A stretch of 64,000 nucleotides of DNA, taken from positions 124,001 to 188,000 of the forward strand of contig JNEU01001091.1 in the NCBI GenBank assembly GCA_000697475.1, in the 5' to 3' direction. Source of the DNA: Lichtheimia corymbifera B2541 (Eukaryota > Mucoromycota > Mucoromycetes > Mucorales > Lichtheimiaceae). This document shows, in pieces, positions 1 through 12,011 of the stretch (positions within the stretch are counted from its first letter, which is position 1; every line of letters begins with the position of its first letter). Position numbers and translations under genes: made by a program. The notes under the pieces are model-generated. The model searched no databases, was not told the origin of the DNA, and saw nothing but the letters and a program-made list of their open reading frames with translations.

Positions 1-67
1 GTAATCAAGGTTCATTCCCAACCAACCTACCCATGCATTTAGCCATTCGCCCAATGGGCACTTTTTT

Positions 68-327
68 TCATTCCACCATCGCCCTACCGTCATTTTCTTT
101 GAAGGGAATTGAGGAGCTGTGATAAATACGTCTCGAAAGAGTCACGGGAGAGCCTAGAATGATCGATTAGAATATTGAATGGATCGACATTGCTCATTGT
201 ATTTACCTTGATAAGGGACACCAAGAGGAGTTTGTTTGTGTTTGCCATTGGGAAAGGCATAGCCCAGGTCACAGAAAACCAAGATACAGCATAAACACGT
301 GAGCGCAAAAGCGACAAGATTGACCAT
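68..327 (-). CDS. Possible small secreted protein, unknown function
   Basis: Two exons are inferred: 327-207 and 153-68, joined by a 53-nt intron with a GTAAAT donor, a TTCTAATC branch site and a TTCTAG acceptor. The spliced frame gives 68 residues ending in TGA. Residues 1-24 (MVNLVAFALTCLCCILVFCD...) form a hydrophobic stretch that looks like a signal peptide, followed by a short basic and Ser/Pro-rich tail. I recognise no family. The support is the in-phase intron plus the signal-like start. The gene could also be the 5' part of something longer, or a chance reading frame. Confidence 0.35.
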
Positions 328-1094
328 TTGGGTTATGGATGCCTGTTGAGGATGAGGTGGATTTCCATACTACAAGCGCGTTGAACCACATTTTATATCA
401 CACAGATGAGACGGCTTACGTTGCACCACCATGGAGTACAAACTTACTATCAACCTACAAACGTGGGCAAAAATACAGGCTACTATTGACTGGAATCAAA
501 AGAAAAATGTGGGATTATCCATCAACGAGTCACTTTTTGTATAGTCGAGCACATGCCCACCTTTGCCATCCTTTCACCTCTACTACTAGTATAACCAAGA
601 TGCCGTAGAAATGATGATAATAATAAGAAGGGTGCTTTATATAAAATATCCGATTTCATCACTGCATTTTACCTATCTCTTCCTGACAACAATGGTCGTA
701 TTGTAGTCGCTATATAAAAGTCAAGCTCTATGCCTTATCCAGATTGCTAAGGGTATCATAAAAGAGACGAACGACCTGCATGACACAATCCTCCTCTGTC
801 ATAATAAAGAATGGTCATATTTGCATTTGTGGCTGTTTGGGATCTTTATTCAGCTAAACGAATGACAATGAACGCATATTTGGATAGCCATTAAGCAAAC
901 AAACGAGCTATTTTCTAAGACTTTGTCACGGCCTGATAGATCCTTGTTTAATATGAATAGCACGGTGTGGCTGGCAATTAGCTGTAGGTGGTGGTGGTGG
1001 TAGCACGGATAATGCCGACGCAGGTGACCAAGAAAAAGCCTTCCCTTTCCCTTTCCTTCCTTCCAAATCAGTGGGCCGCTTATTGTTGCCTATC
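328..1094. other. Intergenic, no gene seen
   Basis: AT-rich spacer between the divergent small secreted-protein gene and the Brr6-like gene. The short open frames here lack splice sites, composition bias or recognisable domains. It presumably holds both promoters. A CT-rich run before the Brr6-like start codon (about 1030-1065) is typical of fungal promoters. Confidence 0.5.
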
Positions 1095-2467
1095 ATGGCT
1101 TTCCAACGTACGCGAGAGGCACCCATGGACTTTGAGTACGAACATGCACCCCATTTCTCTTATAACGTATTTAATTCCTACAACAACGTCGCCCATGGTA
1201 AGTCTTGCAATGCCCTTTACGCTTTTTGTCTTGTACTCACTATACCCATGATGCACCCCAGATCTTGCAAAAAAGGCTGCTCATTCAGTAGCAAGTGGTT
1301 TCTATGTGCCTGAATCAAGATCGAACAAACGAGATCCACCCGAAATCAGCCATGTATCAACAAAGCTGGATGATATTACCTTGAACGACACTTTACCGCA
1401 GGCAGCAGCAGCATCACCACTTCCTGCACCACTATCCCCGATTCAAGATACTGAACAAAAGCAATCATCTGTAAGGAAACAATACATTCGCGATGTACTA
1501 TGGGATATTAGATATTCATTGGAAAACTTAGAGTATGTCATCGTCATCTTTACCGCAAACACCACCTGATCTATCTCTGGAGGCACCTTCAACAACATCC
1601 CCCAATGACTTACCACTCATTCAAGCTCCTGCACCAGTACCACCGCCACCAGCACCTTCGCATCAACATCTTCATCAGCATATATACCCCTCAGCACCAT
1701 CAACACAAGAAGAGCAACGAGATAATTGGATTATCTTAGCTACAGGGTAAATGAGGATGGGATCTTCAATGCAGGCCCGTATACTAATTAACCTGGTGAT
1801 GTAGAATGTTACATGTCGGATGCCAGATCGCTTTGTTTACGCTGGCCGTATTCGTTGTGGTTCAATTTGCTGTCGCTCTTAGACGAGATGTTTCTCAAAG
1901 GATGGCTATTTATGAATCAGGTAGGCTGTGTAAAAAGCGCAACAAGGCAAGCAATGACTTATACACTTGTTTAGATATTCTTGAGGATCATTATCATTGT
2001 CGGATGGAATACGCAAAGAATCGCTGTGATCCTTCAACACGTTTACCAGCTATGGATGAACAATGTCGACGGTGGCAACAATGCCTCTATCGCCCAATGT
2101 GGGTAGGAAAGTAAGTATTGATCACACACACACATGGGGGTGGGAATGGGAAAGAGGAGTATGCAAGCAAATATCTTATTGGTTTCCATAGAACAAGAGT
2201 GCTTTCAGAGACGTTGGGTGATATTGTCAATGGCTTTTTTGATACGATATCATTCAAAACGATGGTAAGAGTGACACGTGGGTTGGTTGGATGTACAAAC
2301 AATGACTCACATATTCCAAAACGGAATAGATGTTTGTTTTTGGGATTACATTTGCATTACTTTGGACACGGTCAACAGCAGCAGCTGCAGCTTCAAGGTC
2401 CTCATCATCATCATCAGGTGCTTTAGAGAGTAGCAAAAGGAAAGAGATTGGTTGGAGTACACAATAA
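1095..2467 (+). CDS. BRR6: Brr6/Brl1-like nuclear envelope protein
   Basis: Six exons (1095-1197, 1262-1470, 1532-1746, 1805-2110, 2192-2264, 2330-2467) join in phase. The N-terminal half is Pro/Ser/Gln-rich and probably disordered. Exon 4 starts with a membrane segment (about CQIALFTLAVFVVVQFAVAL), then a luminal part with the family's cysteine pattern: YTCLDILEDHYHC, a C about 10 residues on, and DEQCRRWQQCLYRP. A second membrane segment lies in exon 6 (MFVFGITFALLW). This TM-Cys4-TM plan is that of the Brr6/Brl1 disulfide-bridge family, ER/nuclear-envelope proteins needed for nuclear pore assembly and membrane lipid balance. Only one family member is in this window, so I cannot say whether it matches Brr6 or Brl1. 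Intron 3 has a textbook ATACTAATTA branch site. Confidence 0.85.
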
Positions 2468-2852
2468 AGCTAGAAGTCGCTTTAGAGATAATTTATTAAG
2501 GATGACGATAGGGTGTAATACATTGTGTGCATTTGTCACGAGATAGAGAGAGAAAGGGTATGATGATGTTGCCCTGATGTTGTCGTTGTGTCGGGCTTGC
2601 AGTGAGCGGGGGAGGGACTTAGGTCGGCGTTCAGACTTGGAGAAGGTAACAGAGAACTGGCAAGGCGAAGAGACGAAACCCCCCTTCTTAATTTATAGAA
2701 GTAAGTATGCGTGATAGATGCATGCATTAGTTCATTTAAATCATGCCTTCTTGGATGGATGAATCGAATGGATTGATGGATGGATCGATGGATGTGGATG
2801 GATCTATGAGAAAATTGGATTACTTACTTGGCTTCCTCACGCTCGAATAGAA
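2468..2852. promoter_or_regulatory. RPS2 upstream region with GATG-rich tract
   Basis: Gap before RPS2. At about 2752-2812 lies a tract of repeated GGATG/GATGGAT units that includes the string GATGGATCGATGGATG. A similar tract, GATGAATCGATGGATG, lies just upstream of the other ribosomal protein gene in the window (RPL12, about 11640-11675). A shared regulatory role is inference only. Confidence 0.35.
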
Positions 2853-3808
2853 ATGGCTGAATCTGCTCCGGCCGAGAGTAAGTTATCGCGATATACTGCA
2901 CGCGTATACGATAAACGGACGACCGAATATGAATCTTAATTGTTGCTTTAGGACGTGGTGGTTTCGGACGTGGTCGTGGTCGTGGTGGCCGTGGTCGCGG
3001 ACGTGGACGCCGTGGTGACGAAAAGACTGAATGGTAAGCAAGCAACAACGTTGGCATTGGATACTGATATTAACATTGGAATGTTGAAAGGGTTCCTGTG
3101 ACTAAGCTTGGTCGTCTTGTAAAGGCTGGCAAGATTAAGAGCATGGAAGAAATCTACACCTTCTCTTTGCCCATCAAGGAATACCAAATCGTCGACTACT
3201 TCCTTCCTTCCCTTAAGGATGAGGTTATGAAGATCATGCCTGTTCAAAAGCAAACCCGTGCTGGTCAACGCACTCGTTTCAAGGCTTTCGTTGTCATTGG
3301 TGACTCGAATGGTCATGTTGGTTTGGGCGTCAAGTGCTCCAAGGAAGTTGCCACTGCTATCCGTGGTGCTATCATCCTTGCCAAGTTGTCCGTTATCCCC
3401 GTCCGTCGTGGTTACTGGGGTACTGCTCTTGGTGAACCCCACACTGTTCCTTGCAAGGTCACTGGCAAGTGTGGTTCTGCTCTCTGCCGTTTGATCCCTG
3501 CTCCTCGTGGTGCTGGTCTCGTTGCTGCTCCCACTCCCAAGAAGGTCTTGCAACTCGCTGGTATCGTCGATTGTTACACTACCTCCCGTGGTTCCACTCG
3601 CACTCTTGGTAACTTTGTCAAGGCTACCTTTGCCGCCATTGGTAACACCTATGGTTTCTTGACTCCTGGTGAGTAAAACCATCCCCATGCTACGGTATCC
3701 ATGGAAACTAATCATCCCCATCTTTTAGATCTCTGGTCCAAGACCGAGTTCACCAAGGCTCCTTACCAGGAACACACTGACTTCCTTGCCCAAAAGCAGC
3801 GCAAGTAA
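2853..3808 (+). CDS. RPS2: 40S ribosomal protein S2 (uS5)
   Basis: Four exons: 2853-2877, 2952-3033, 3091-3668, 3729-3808. The protein starts MAESAPAE, has the Gly/Arg (RGG-type) N-terminal tail typical of eukaryotic S2, then [15 protein letters not shown]. The S5 double-stranded-RNA-binding core follows ([40 protein letters not shown]) and the C-terminal S5 domain ([20 protein letters not shown]), ending DFLAQKQRK. It is part of the small-subunit decoding centre and mRNA entry channel. Codon use is strongly biased to C-ending codons, as expected of a highly expressed gene. The upstream GATG-rich tract may be its control region. Confidence 0.98.
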
Positions 3809-4092
3809 ATCATATAGCAACATTTCAATAAAAGATAATGCTGCGTATGTAGCCATATGATAAAACTACAACAATCAAGTCTTTATACACGTTAACGGAA
3901 AAGTGGCATAACAATCATAAGGTTATTCTCTGCAGCAAATGGCTTGTCTAATGCATGAACATAAAAACCGCATGATGTATCCACCATCATGAGTTGCACA
4001 AGCGGTCTTGAAATGGTCATGATATTCGCATCACCCGATACCCAACATGCATCACATCGCTTCTTTTCCCTCTCTCTTTCTTTCATTTGCTT

Positions 4093-6422
4093 ATGACAGA
4101 CTTTGACACTCATAAACAACGAGCTCGTTTCTCTCTATGTATGTAGCGCATACCCAGCTAATGCCCCTTTTTATCAGCTAACGTGCTATTATTTATTAGC
4201 TACCAGCAATACGAAGACGGCGACAAGTGACTCTGATGCAGTGAAGCTGCCGTCATTACGTATTGGTCTTAACAAGGCCACAGAATCAGTGACTCCACCA
4301 CCACCACTTGAAACTCGACGTCCACCAAGCTGGGGGGATGCATTGTATCATTATTGGAGACATTCGATGTTGCACGTAAGGTTTACGCCTTGTGTCTCGT
4401 TGCCCTGACACAAGGAGGGAAAAGAAGATGAATGAATGCTTACTTGGTTTTATTGTGCAACAGGCCACCTTTACGACTTGTCTTCCGCATGCCGAAGAAG
4501 CCGAGTTTGAGGAGAAATTCAAATATCTCATTGTCACATCATCCTTTATCAACGAGTCATCGTGTCCTAGCACACCTCATCATAATAACGACACCAGCAG
4601 CAAAAAGAAGAAAAAACGAGGTTCTTTGCAGCATATGGCCTCTGTGACCAATATGGATCTTGCAGCTGCAGCTATTTCCAATACACGGATATCTCGAGGA
4701 GGAGCAAGTGCAGGTTTCGGAACCGTAGCTACGATGTCCGGACTATTGATTGCATTGGGAGCAGAGACTGTGATGCTGCAACAGCAACAACAACAAAAGA
4801 GTCAAGAACAATCAAACCATCCATTACAAATCCTTGCAAGCCCGGTATTATCATGGACCATGCTGTTAACTGGAGGCATGTCGATATTCTTTGTTTACAG
4901 GCATCTGGTGAGCTGAGTTTCTTTTTTCAAGGTACAAGGATGTGAGCGTATACATGATGCATTAACCTTCTTGTGCAAAATAGAGGCGGTCCGGTATTCG
5001 GCAATTGTATCATACTGCATTGAGTCATTTACAAGTATTCATGGAACATTGTGAAGCACTCGACAACAAAATCCAGCGTGGATTGACATTGATATACGAT
5101 ATTGAATGGGTGATGAAGAAACGCGTATCATCATCCAAATGCAGCAACAATGAACCTAATAATGTAACACCACCTCCCCCCTGCGCTCTGATGCGAAACC
5201 GCTTTGCAGCTTTATTGAGACGGGCATTCATTGTTTACGAGGAGGCGATCATTGACTTGAGATCCCATGTCAACAAAGAAAACCTTGCCCATCTCTATGG
5301 CATGTACAATGTGCGCTCTTTTGCTACCTTATCAGCTGTTGATCGTATCGAAGTCGATGGATCCGATGTGCCTTCCTTTGAGTGTCTTGAAGTATTAGCA
5401 CAATCTATGCATGCGAAGCGCCGTGAATGTTTGGTACAATTTCTTGCCCTTGATATCGTATCCGAACGACACGACTCGGTACGACGTGATTATGCAAATG
5501 AATGGAAAGGCATCAACGCCGTGCTTGACACGCTTGTTCAAGAGACAAGCAAGTTTGCTGCTGATGCTATGGAAGCCTTAGAGGATGAACAATGTAAGTA
5601 AATACATAGGAACAGGAGTCTCCAAGACACGCACATGTTTATTTATACACTCACTCACACATTTTTAAAGATAACCAACATCACCCGGCATCACCAAACC
5701 AATCACCGTTACCTAGCGACAACTCACTCCAACCTCTTATCGATCGTTTATCATTAATGGATCAACAAGCACGCACTTTGGAAGCCAAGTTTTATTTATG
5801 CAAGGATGATTTAAGAGAACTTGCTGCAAGTACGTCGTTGTTGTAAAGCCGATAGATGATGATACGGATATATATATTTATTTTCTTACTGCATAGGTCT
5901 ACGAACTGCCTCAGCAAACGATGAGCACCATGTGCGTGAACGTCTAAAGCAAGAATACATGTCTTTGGAACAAGATCTAATGCAAATGGTGGTGGACTGG
6001 CAAACAGGTCGAGATGCATTGCTGGGTTTATTAGAACCATCTTCGTGTGATGCCGAGTCATCATCGTCTGCTTCTTCGCCTATGATGCCTACAACACCGA
6101 TCATCAAGGAACATCCACACAGTGTGCTGCCTTCAGTGGCAAAGGGACCATCATCCATGCTTGATGATAGCAATAATGCGCAAGAATTCTCAACAAAGAC
6201 ATCCGCTTTTCGAGCTGCGGCAAATGTTGTGGAGCGTAATACGACAGAACGAGCACCGAGAATAAACCGTGCCGAACGTGCTTCAGAGATGATGGCTCAA
6301 CGTGTAAAAGAGGTAACCTAGCAACTTTGATATATCCAACAATGATAACCATATTTACCAATGTGTTACATTAGGCTCGTGAAGTCGCTGCAAAATCTGG
6401 TCATGATTCTAATGCATATTAG
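4093..6422 (+). CDS. Vezatin/Inp2-like membrane protein (myosin-binding motif of peroxisomes family)
   Basis: Seven in-phase exons (4093-4138, 4200-4375, 4464-4907, 4984-5593, 5671-5829, 5897-6312, 6375-6422) give 632 residues. After a soluble N-terminus (RRPPSWGDALYHYWRHSML) come two membrane segments in exon 3 (about VATMSGLLIALGAETVML and VLSWTMLLTGGMSIFFVY). A long helical cytosolic part follows (HLQVFMEHCEALDNKIQRGL, then LRRAFIVYEEAIIDL), and then a low-complexity Ser/Pro tail. The layout and the ALDNKIQ...EIEWV-like helix fit the fungal vezatin-like domain found in Inp2, the peroxisomal receptor for the class V myosin Myo2. The family call rests on remembered patterns. The peroxisomal role is inferred. 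Confidence 0.6.
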
Positions 6423-6549
6423 GCCGCATTGAACGCGTTATCCAACATCACCGATTTCCCATATCTCATTGACATATACCCCATTTCTTTTTGTTTGTAG
6501 AGTTATACATCATCCTTTTATCTAAATATAAATATATACATATGGGAAC

Positions 6550-7583
6550 CTAGAGCTTTTTGACTTTAACTGGCCGATTGACAGGTCGTCGCAACAAACG
6601 CCAGAGCATGATGGAGGTTGCAATAGAGAGCGAGTACCAGGTGATGATGTATTGCAGATGGTTGTTGCGGATCTCAACGCTAGGAAGTCGGCCCACTGGG
6701 ATTCCACAATCAATGAGAGAAAACTCAGTGCTAGGGGATTTATCTAGACAAACAACATGTTAGATTCATGCAACTTTATATATGATAAGCTACTTGCCTG
6801 TAACGCGCTCTACAAGCATAGGCTCTGCGCCTGTAAGATCAGCCATGGCATCCACATCGGCCCAATACCATTGGTTGCGTACAGGATCATTGTTGGGTGT
6901 GAATGTGTTGGTCTGCAGTAGATGAATGAGTCCAATCCATTCCCCTTCTCTACGAAGTATATCCATTTTTACCTTTTCAGAGGTGCGAAGTAAACCTTCA
7001 ACGTGAACAACGCCTTGTGTCAAACTATCGGGTCGTGTATGTCGTTCCTTCTTTGCCATGGAGACCCAGCCACGCTTGACAAGAATAGTGGTTCCATTTT
7101 CGCGAACAAGAGGGGTTATAATGAAGTATCCAACTTGACCATCACCACGAGTTCTTGGCCCCAAAAGGATCTCTTTATCATGTTGATATACACCATCCAC
7201 TGCTACTTTGCGATATTCGTAATCAGGAAGGGCATCTTTGCTGGATGATAAATGGAAGAGTTGAATATCTCGATAATTAGCTGATATGGGCATGTAACCT
7301 ACTTGATACGACGAGGCAACGGAATAGCACGCATAGCCATACGATCGTGCAATTCTTGAATGAGATTGACCTTCCAGCGTAGTCGTTGAACTTGCCAAGT
7401 GCCGAGACCGAACGCGACAAAAGGAACGGTGCATAAAAGAATGGTGCCAAAGCCAAAACGACGCTTGGGACGGAAAACAGGAGACGATTCACCATCGGAG
7501 GCTGATGTGGAGTAGAATGCTCGACGCCATGGAGAAGAGTTTGCAAGTTGGGGGCGAACTAAGCGTCGCAGGAATGTGGACAT
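6550..7583 (-). CDS. SHY1: SURF1/Shy1 cytochrome c oxidase assembly factor
   Basis: Three exons: 7583-7303, 7240-6798, 6743-6550 (305 residues, the usual SURF1 length). The N-terminus is basic with an RRAFYST-type cleavage region, as in a mitochondrial presequence. TM1 is about GTILLCTVPFVAFGLGTWQV and TM2 about YIITWYSLSIATSIMLW, the paired membrane anchors of the family. Family signatures are GTWQVQRL, YRKVAVDGVYQHDKEILLGPR, ILVKRGWVS and GIPVGRLPSVEIRNNHLQYI. It helps insert haem a into Cox1 at the inner mitochondrial membrane. The second intron uses a GC donor (ACAG|GCAAGT) with an ATCTAACATG branch site and a TTTGTCTAG acceptor. The gene is tail-to-tail with the vezatin-like gene, 127 bp apart. 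Confidence 0.95.
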
Positions 7584-8491
7584 TGTATATATGCAAAAGG
7601 AAAGCAAAGGAGGATGTGTGTGCTGGGGTCCAACCAACCCAAGAGGCTGTGACTTGACCCAAATGTCAAATTCACTGCAAAAAGTCAACCTGTCATTCCC
7701 AATGGTGATGAAAATACGACATCACACATACACCTCATGGTTGTTTCATTGTCCATATAACCTTTTTCTTGTTTGGGGGAGGCAATCTTAGAATACAATA
7801 TGTGCTTTTGAAACAATTTGAAATAAACGATCATGCGTCTATTGATGTCGGTAAATGATGCTTATGATGCTGATGCTGAGCTAACCATGCATTGAATGGA
7901 AGGAGCACGTGGAATAGCTAACTGTATCAATCCACATTGAATATTGGGGCACGGTCATGCACCTTTGACAACAAAAATCCTCCGATTCGTCGACACATTT
8001 CGTCAGATGTATCCCATTATCATTAAATGGTAACCCGTTGGCTGCACCCGCATGCAGCATGCAGCTCAACCCAGTCCCTTCTCTTATCTTCACCGCCATC
8101 ACCATCATCATCATCTTTGCAATCTCCCTGAGACACTCCTCTTTGTTCATGCAAGGGAACAATGATGAGAAAAAGGGGATTATTATCGCTCTTTTTTTTA
8201 TACACGTGTAGTAGTATGCCTCATATGGAATCAAACAACATCAGTAGTAGTATCGAAGAGCAACAATGGTCGTCATGGCAATGGATCAGGAGGAGAGCGA
8301 TATTGCTGAGGATAAGACGCATCGATGCCAATGTATCAAAAGCCATGTTCTGTAAATCATGTGTATAAACAAATAAGGAGTAAAGGTGTCGGTCAATGTC
8401 AATGTCAGAAACAATATAAAAGCCATGAACGAGTTGTATAGCATTGCTTGTGTACTTTTAATCTGCAACCCTCACATACATACATACTCAC
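7584..8491. promoter_or_regulatory. Divergent promoter region, SURF1 and sugar transporter
   Basis: About 0.9 kb between the two divergent start codons, with no credible gene. A TATAAA lies at 8415-8420, about 75 bp before the transporter start codon. Nothing else was identified. Confidence 0.4.
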
Positions 8492-10610
8492 ATGTGGAAT
8501 TTTCATAACCGCTTCCACAACGGTGACCTGGTACTCATCATTAACCTTGCTGCTGGCCTCAGCATCTTCTTTTTTGGCGTAATGTATTCTCCTCCCTTCT
8601 TCTTTCTAGATCATCCAGGATGCACTTTAAAATTTCACTACTAACACCACCAATATGCCCAATAGTATGATCAAGGCGTGATGAGCGGTGTCAATATATC
8701 ACCCGACTATATCAATGTTATGGGACTCCGAGGAAGGGATGCATTGCTAGGCGGCATTGTAGCAGTCTACTATTTTGGCACTTTGATTGGAGCCTTGATC
8801 GGTGGATGGATAGGTGATAAGATCGGTCGTATTCGCACAGTGGTGGTGGGCTCTCTTATTGCCATTCTTGGCGCCGTTTTACAAACAGCAGCCCAAAACG
8901 TCGCTTGGATGATGGCTTCACGTATCATTACAGGCATTGGAACGGGCCATTTGTAAGTCATTATCTTATTTATGCTCCTACAGGCAACTCACATATGTTT
9001 AGAAATGCCATTGTGCCAGTGTGGAGTGCTGAAACGAGCCATCATACAAGTACGTTTCTCCTTTACATATCTGAATTACTAGTAGTAGACTAATGTAACA
9101 TGCAGGTCGTGGTATGTTTATCGCCATGGAGTTCTCGCTCAATATTTTTGGCGTCGTTGTGGCTGTAAGTATGCTAAAAAGAAGAGAAAAAGGGGGTGGA
9201 GGAGAAACCACCATAATTGGAAAGAGAAGGCTAATGCATAGTGTTTATAGTACTGGCTGGATTATGGTATGAGCTATACCGAGGGAGGCATTCGATGGCG
9301 GTTTCCTATTGCTTTTCAATTGGTGCCCTTGGTATTCCTTGCTATTGGTATAAACTTCTTTCCAGAATCCCCTAGATGGCTTGCTCGTGTAGGTCGTCAC
9401 CAAGAAGCCATCGATATCCTGAGCTCCTTAAGAGGCGATGGTGACCCAGATCATCCTGACGTCCAAAAGGAATACCATCAAATCGTTGAAGCCACCCAAG
9501 CTGAAGCTGCAGAAGGTGATCCCACCTATTGGGATATGCTGTTTAAATATGACGAATTCAATATTCCGCGACGTGTGCATCTTAGTATATGGCTACAAAT
9601 CCTTCAAGAACTAGCAGGCATCGGGGTAAGTGTCATGTGCAATACATTCTAGATCATGTGGATTGAGCACTCACAGTCATATCGATTATCGATTATGCGT
9701 ATGTAAACATGACAAATAGGTGGTAAGTATTATAAATGACAAGAAGGATAGAAACGATCATCTAAACGATAACAAAATACAGATCACGGTATATGCACCC
9801 ACTGTGTTTATCAATGCAGGTTTCTCGGAGCGTGTCTCGCAATTGCTATCAGGATTCAACAATATGTTTTACATGGTTTGCACCATTGTTCCGGTTTTTA
9901 CGGTTGACCGCTTAGGACGAAGATTCACGCTATTCTACGGAGCTGTGCTACAAGGCATTTGCTTGATCCTTGTAGCCGTCCTTACGAAACCCGACATTAT
10001 GGGTATGAACCCTGGAGCTTTTGGTATTAGTGCCACAGTCTTCACATTTGGATACACCGGAGTATTTGGAATGACATGGCTTTGTGTTCCATGGTTGTAC
10101 CCTGTAAGTGTAATTCTGTATTTGGTTTGGAGTGGAGGTGTGGGGGTGGCTAGAGGAGAAGGTTGGCTTTGCATAGGGGAGATAGCATCAAAATGGTATT
10201 ATCGTTGGCTGAGTTTTATTGACTTTTTGTGCATAATGCATGTATAACAGGTTGAGATCTATCCCACCAATGTCAGGGCAAGGGGTGGTGCTTGGAGCGT
10301 TGTGGGGTGGTCGATTGGTAACGCCCTTATCATGGAAATTACACCGCCTATGCTTTCATCCTTGGGATGGGCATCCTTTTTGGTATTCGCCGGGCTTAAC
10401 TTTTTAACGATTCCTATTGTGTGGGCATTCTATCCTGAAACAAGCAACAAGCGACTCGAAGAGCTTGATGTTGTATTTTCCACAAAGTCGATATTGGTAT
10501 TCAAAGCTGAAAAGGAGCTCAAGGAACGCCAAGCCAATGGCCAAATCGTATATGGTGAAGGCATACCCAGTAGCACAGAAGAAAAGAAGGCATCCAGCTC
10601 AAAATCATAG
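8492..10610 (+). CDS. MFS sugar transporter (hexose-transporter family)
   Basis: Seven exons (8492-8578, 8666-8952, 9003-9049, 9106-9164, 9251-9625, 9783-10103, 10251-10610) give 511 residues, the size of a 12-TM sugar porter. Family signatures in order are FFFGYDQGVMSGV in TM1, GGWIGDKIGR (loop 2-3), WMMASRIITGIGTG, FFPESPRWLARVGR (PESPR motif), DRLGRR (loop 8-9), VEIYPTNVRARGGAW, and FYPETSNKRLEELDVVF (the PETK/N-type end). It probably carries hexose or a related sugar by proton symport at the plasma membrane. The substrate cannot be read from sequence. Introns 5 and 6 (157 and 147 nt) are longer than most here. Confidence 0.93.
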
Positions 10611-10866
10611 TCATTAATAGTAGAGCACACCCATATCCTTCATCCTGTATCTTTTCTCCTCCATGCTGTACTGTAGCTATAACACCCAATCTATGTAGTT
10701 GATCCTCTACAATATAACCATGTCTCATTAAAGTCCCCCAATAAAGTATTCCTCCCAATGAATCATGCAGTATTATATTCAGTCAAGGTTGTTTTCAAAT
10801 CGTCATCACCATTGCTTGGCTTTGTACAAAAGACATTTTTTATTCTGCTGTGGATACCCGTCAAAT

Positions 10867-11623
10867 CTATTTCTCCTACATAACGCAATAACGTGTGAGT
10901 GAATACAGGTGGTATCGTTGCTAAATGGCAAAATACTTACAGGGATCTCGACCTCACCAGCATCAATGGCATCGCAAAGATCCTTGGGGCTTTGGCCGTC
11001 AACAGTGCAACCGACAGAGTTGGCAGTACCAAGAATTTCCTTGACAGTACCCTTGAGCTCACGAGCGAAGGACTTGTAACGCATGGTGCGAGCAATCTCG
11101 ATGATCTCATCAAGAGGGATGTTGCCAGTGTGCTTGACTATAAGATGATACATGCATGTGTGAGTTAAGGTCTCCATGGATACTGATCCAAACTTACTGT
11201 TCTTGTCTTTCTTGCGATCACGTGGGGGCTCCTTCAAAGCCTTGATGACCAAAGAGGAGGCAGAAGGAACAACAGCAACTTGAGCCTGACGGTTTTGGAT
11301 GGTCAACTGAATAGTGACACGAAGACCCTTCCAGTCCTTGGTGTTCTTCATGATGTCTTCGCCAACCTTCTTGGGTGACAAACCAAGAGGACCAATCTTG
11401 GGAGCTATAAAACAAAAGGACATTCAGCTCATGCTGTCAAGTTTGCAGAGGTCATGTTGTTGCGATCGTTTACCCAAAGCGGAAGAAGCAGCCAATTCAC
11501 CACCTAGAATAAGACAAAGTAAGAACCAATGCACACATACAATGTTTGAGAATGATAAAATAACATACCGGTGGCACGGAGGTAGATAATCTTGACCTCA
11601 TTGGGATCGAACTTGGGAGGCAT
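10867..11623 (-). CDS. RPL12: 60S ribosomal protein L12 (uL11)
   Basis: Five exons: 11623-11569, 11503-11474, 11404-11198, 11137-10941, 10875-10867. They give 165 residues, the exact family length. The protein starts [20 protein letters not shown], then [18 protein letters not shown], the Pro-Gly-containing L11 N-domain, and [17 protein letters not shown] before the end. The last coding exon is only 9 nt (Glu-Lys-stop). It forms the stalk base and GTPase-associated centre of the large subunit. It shares biased codon use and an upstream GATG-rich tract with RPS2. Confidence 0.98.
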
Positions 11624-12011
11624 CTATGTTACATGGAAGATGATGGATGAATACGATGGATGAATCGATGGATGCTTGTCTTTGCATGTCTCACCTTTGG
11701 TCAGACGATTGAAGAAGAGGAAGATTCAGCAAAGGTGCTCAATTTCGCTTTCCACCCACACTGCCGTCGGGCTACCAATCAACATTTTCGGGAGGCGTAT
11801 ACTGCTCTATATAACCCAACCCATCCATACATCAATCCCATCAATGTAAAATATAAAAAAGTAATATATTTTTAGCCATTCCTTTTCAATGGGTGCGTTA
11901 CATAACACAATAAGTAAAAAGAAACACAAGTAATGCAGACAACTTCCAGTTGACAATTAAATATAAGGTGTTAGACGTCATTATTATCAGGCACGTTTAA
12001 TGCTTGTGCTT
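11624..12011. promoter_or_regulatory. RPL12 upstream region
   Basis: Gap between the RPL12 start and the 3' end of the D/K/W-repeat gene. It holds the GATG-rich tract at about 11640-11675 close to the start codon and an AT-rich stretch near 11850-11880 that may serve as 3' flank of the neighbour. There is no coding signal. Confidence 0.35.

Noticed and set aside
339..608. 89-codon open frame on the plus strand near the window start
   Set aside because: No signature, no introns, ordinary non-coding composition, and it overlaps the promoter side of the small minus-strand gene.
2948..3721. 257-codon open frame on the minus strand over RPS2
   Set aside because: It lies antisense to the conserved ribosomal protein S2 exons, is Ser/Thr-rich low-complexity sequence, and results from the biased codon use of RPS2.
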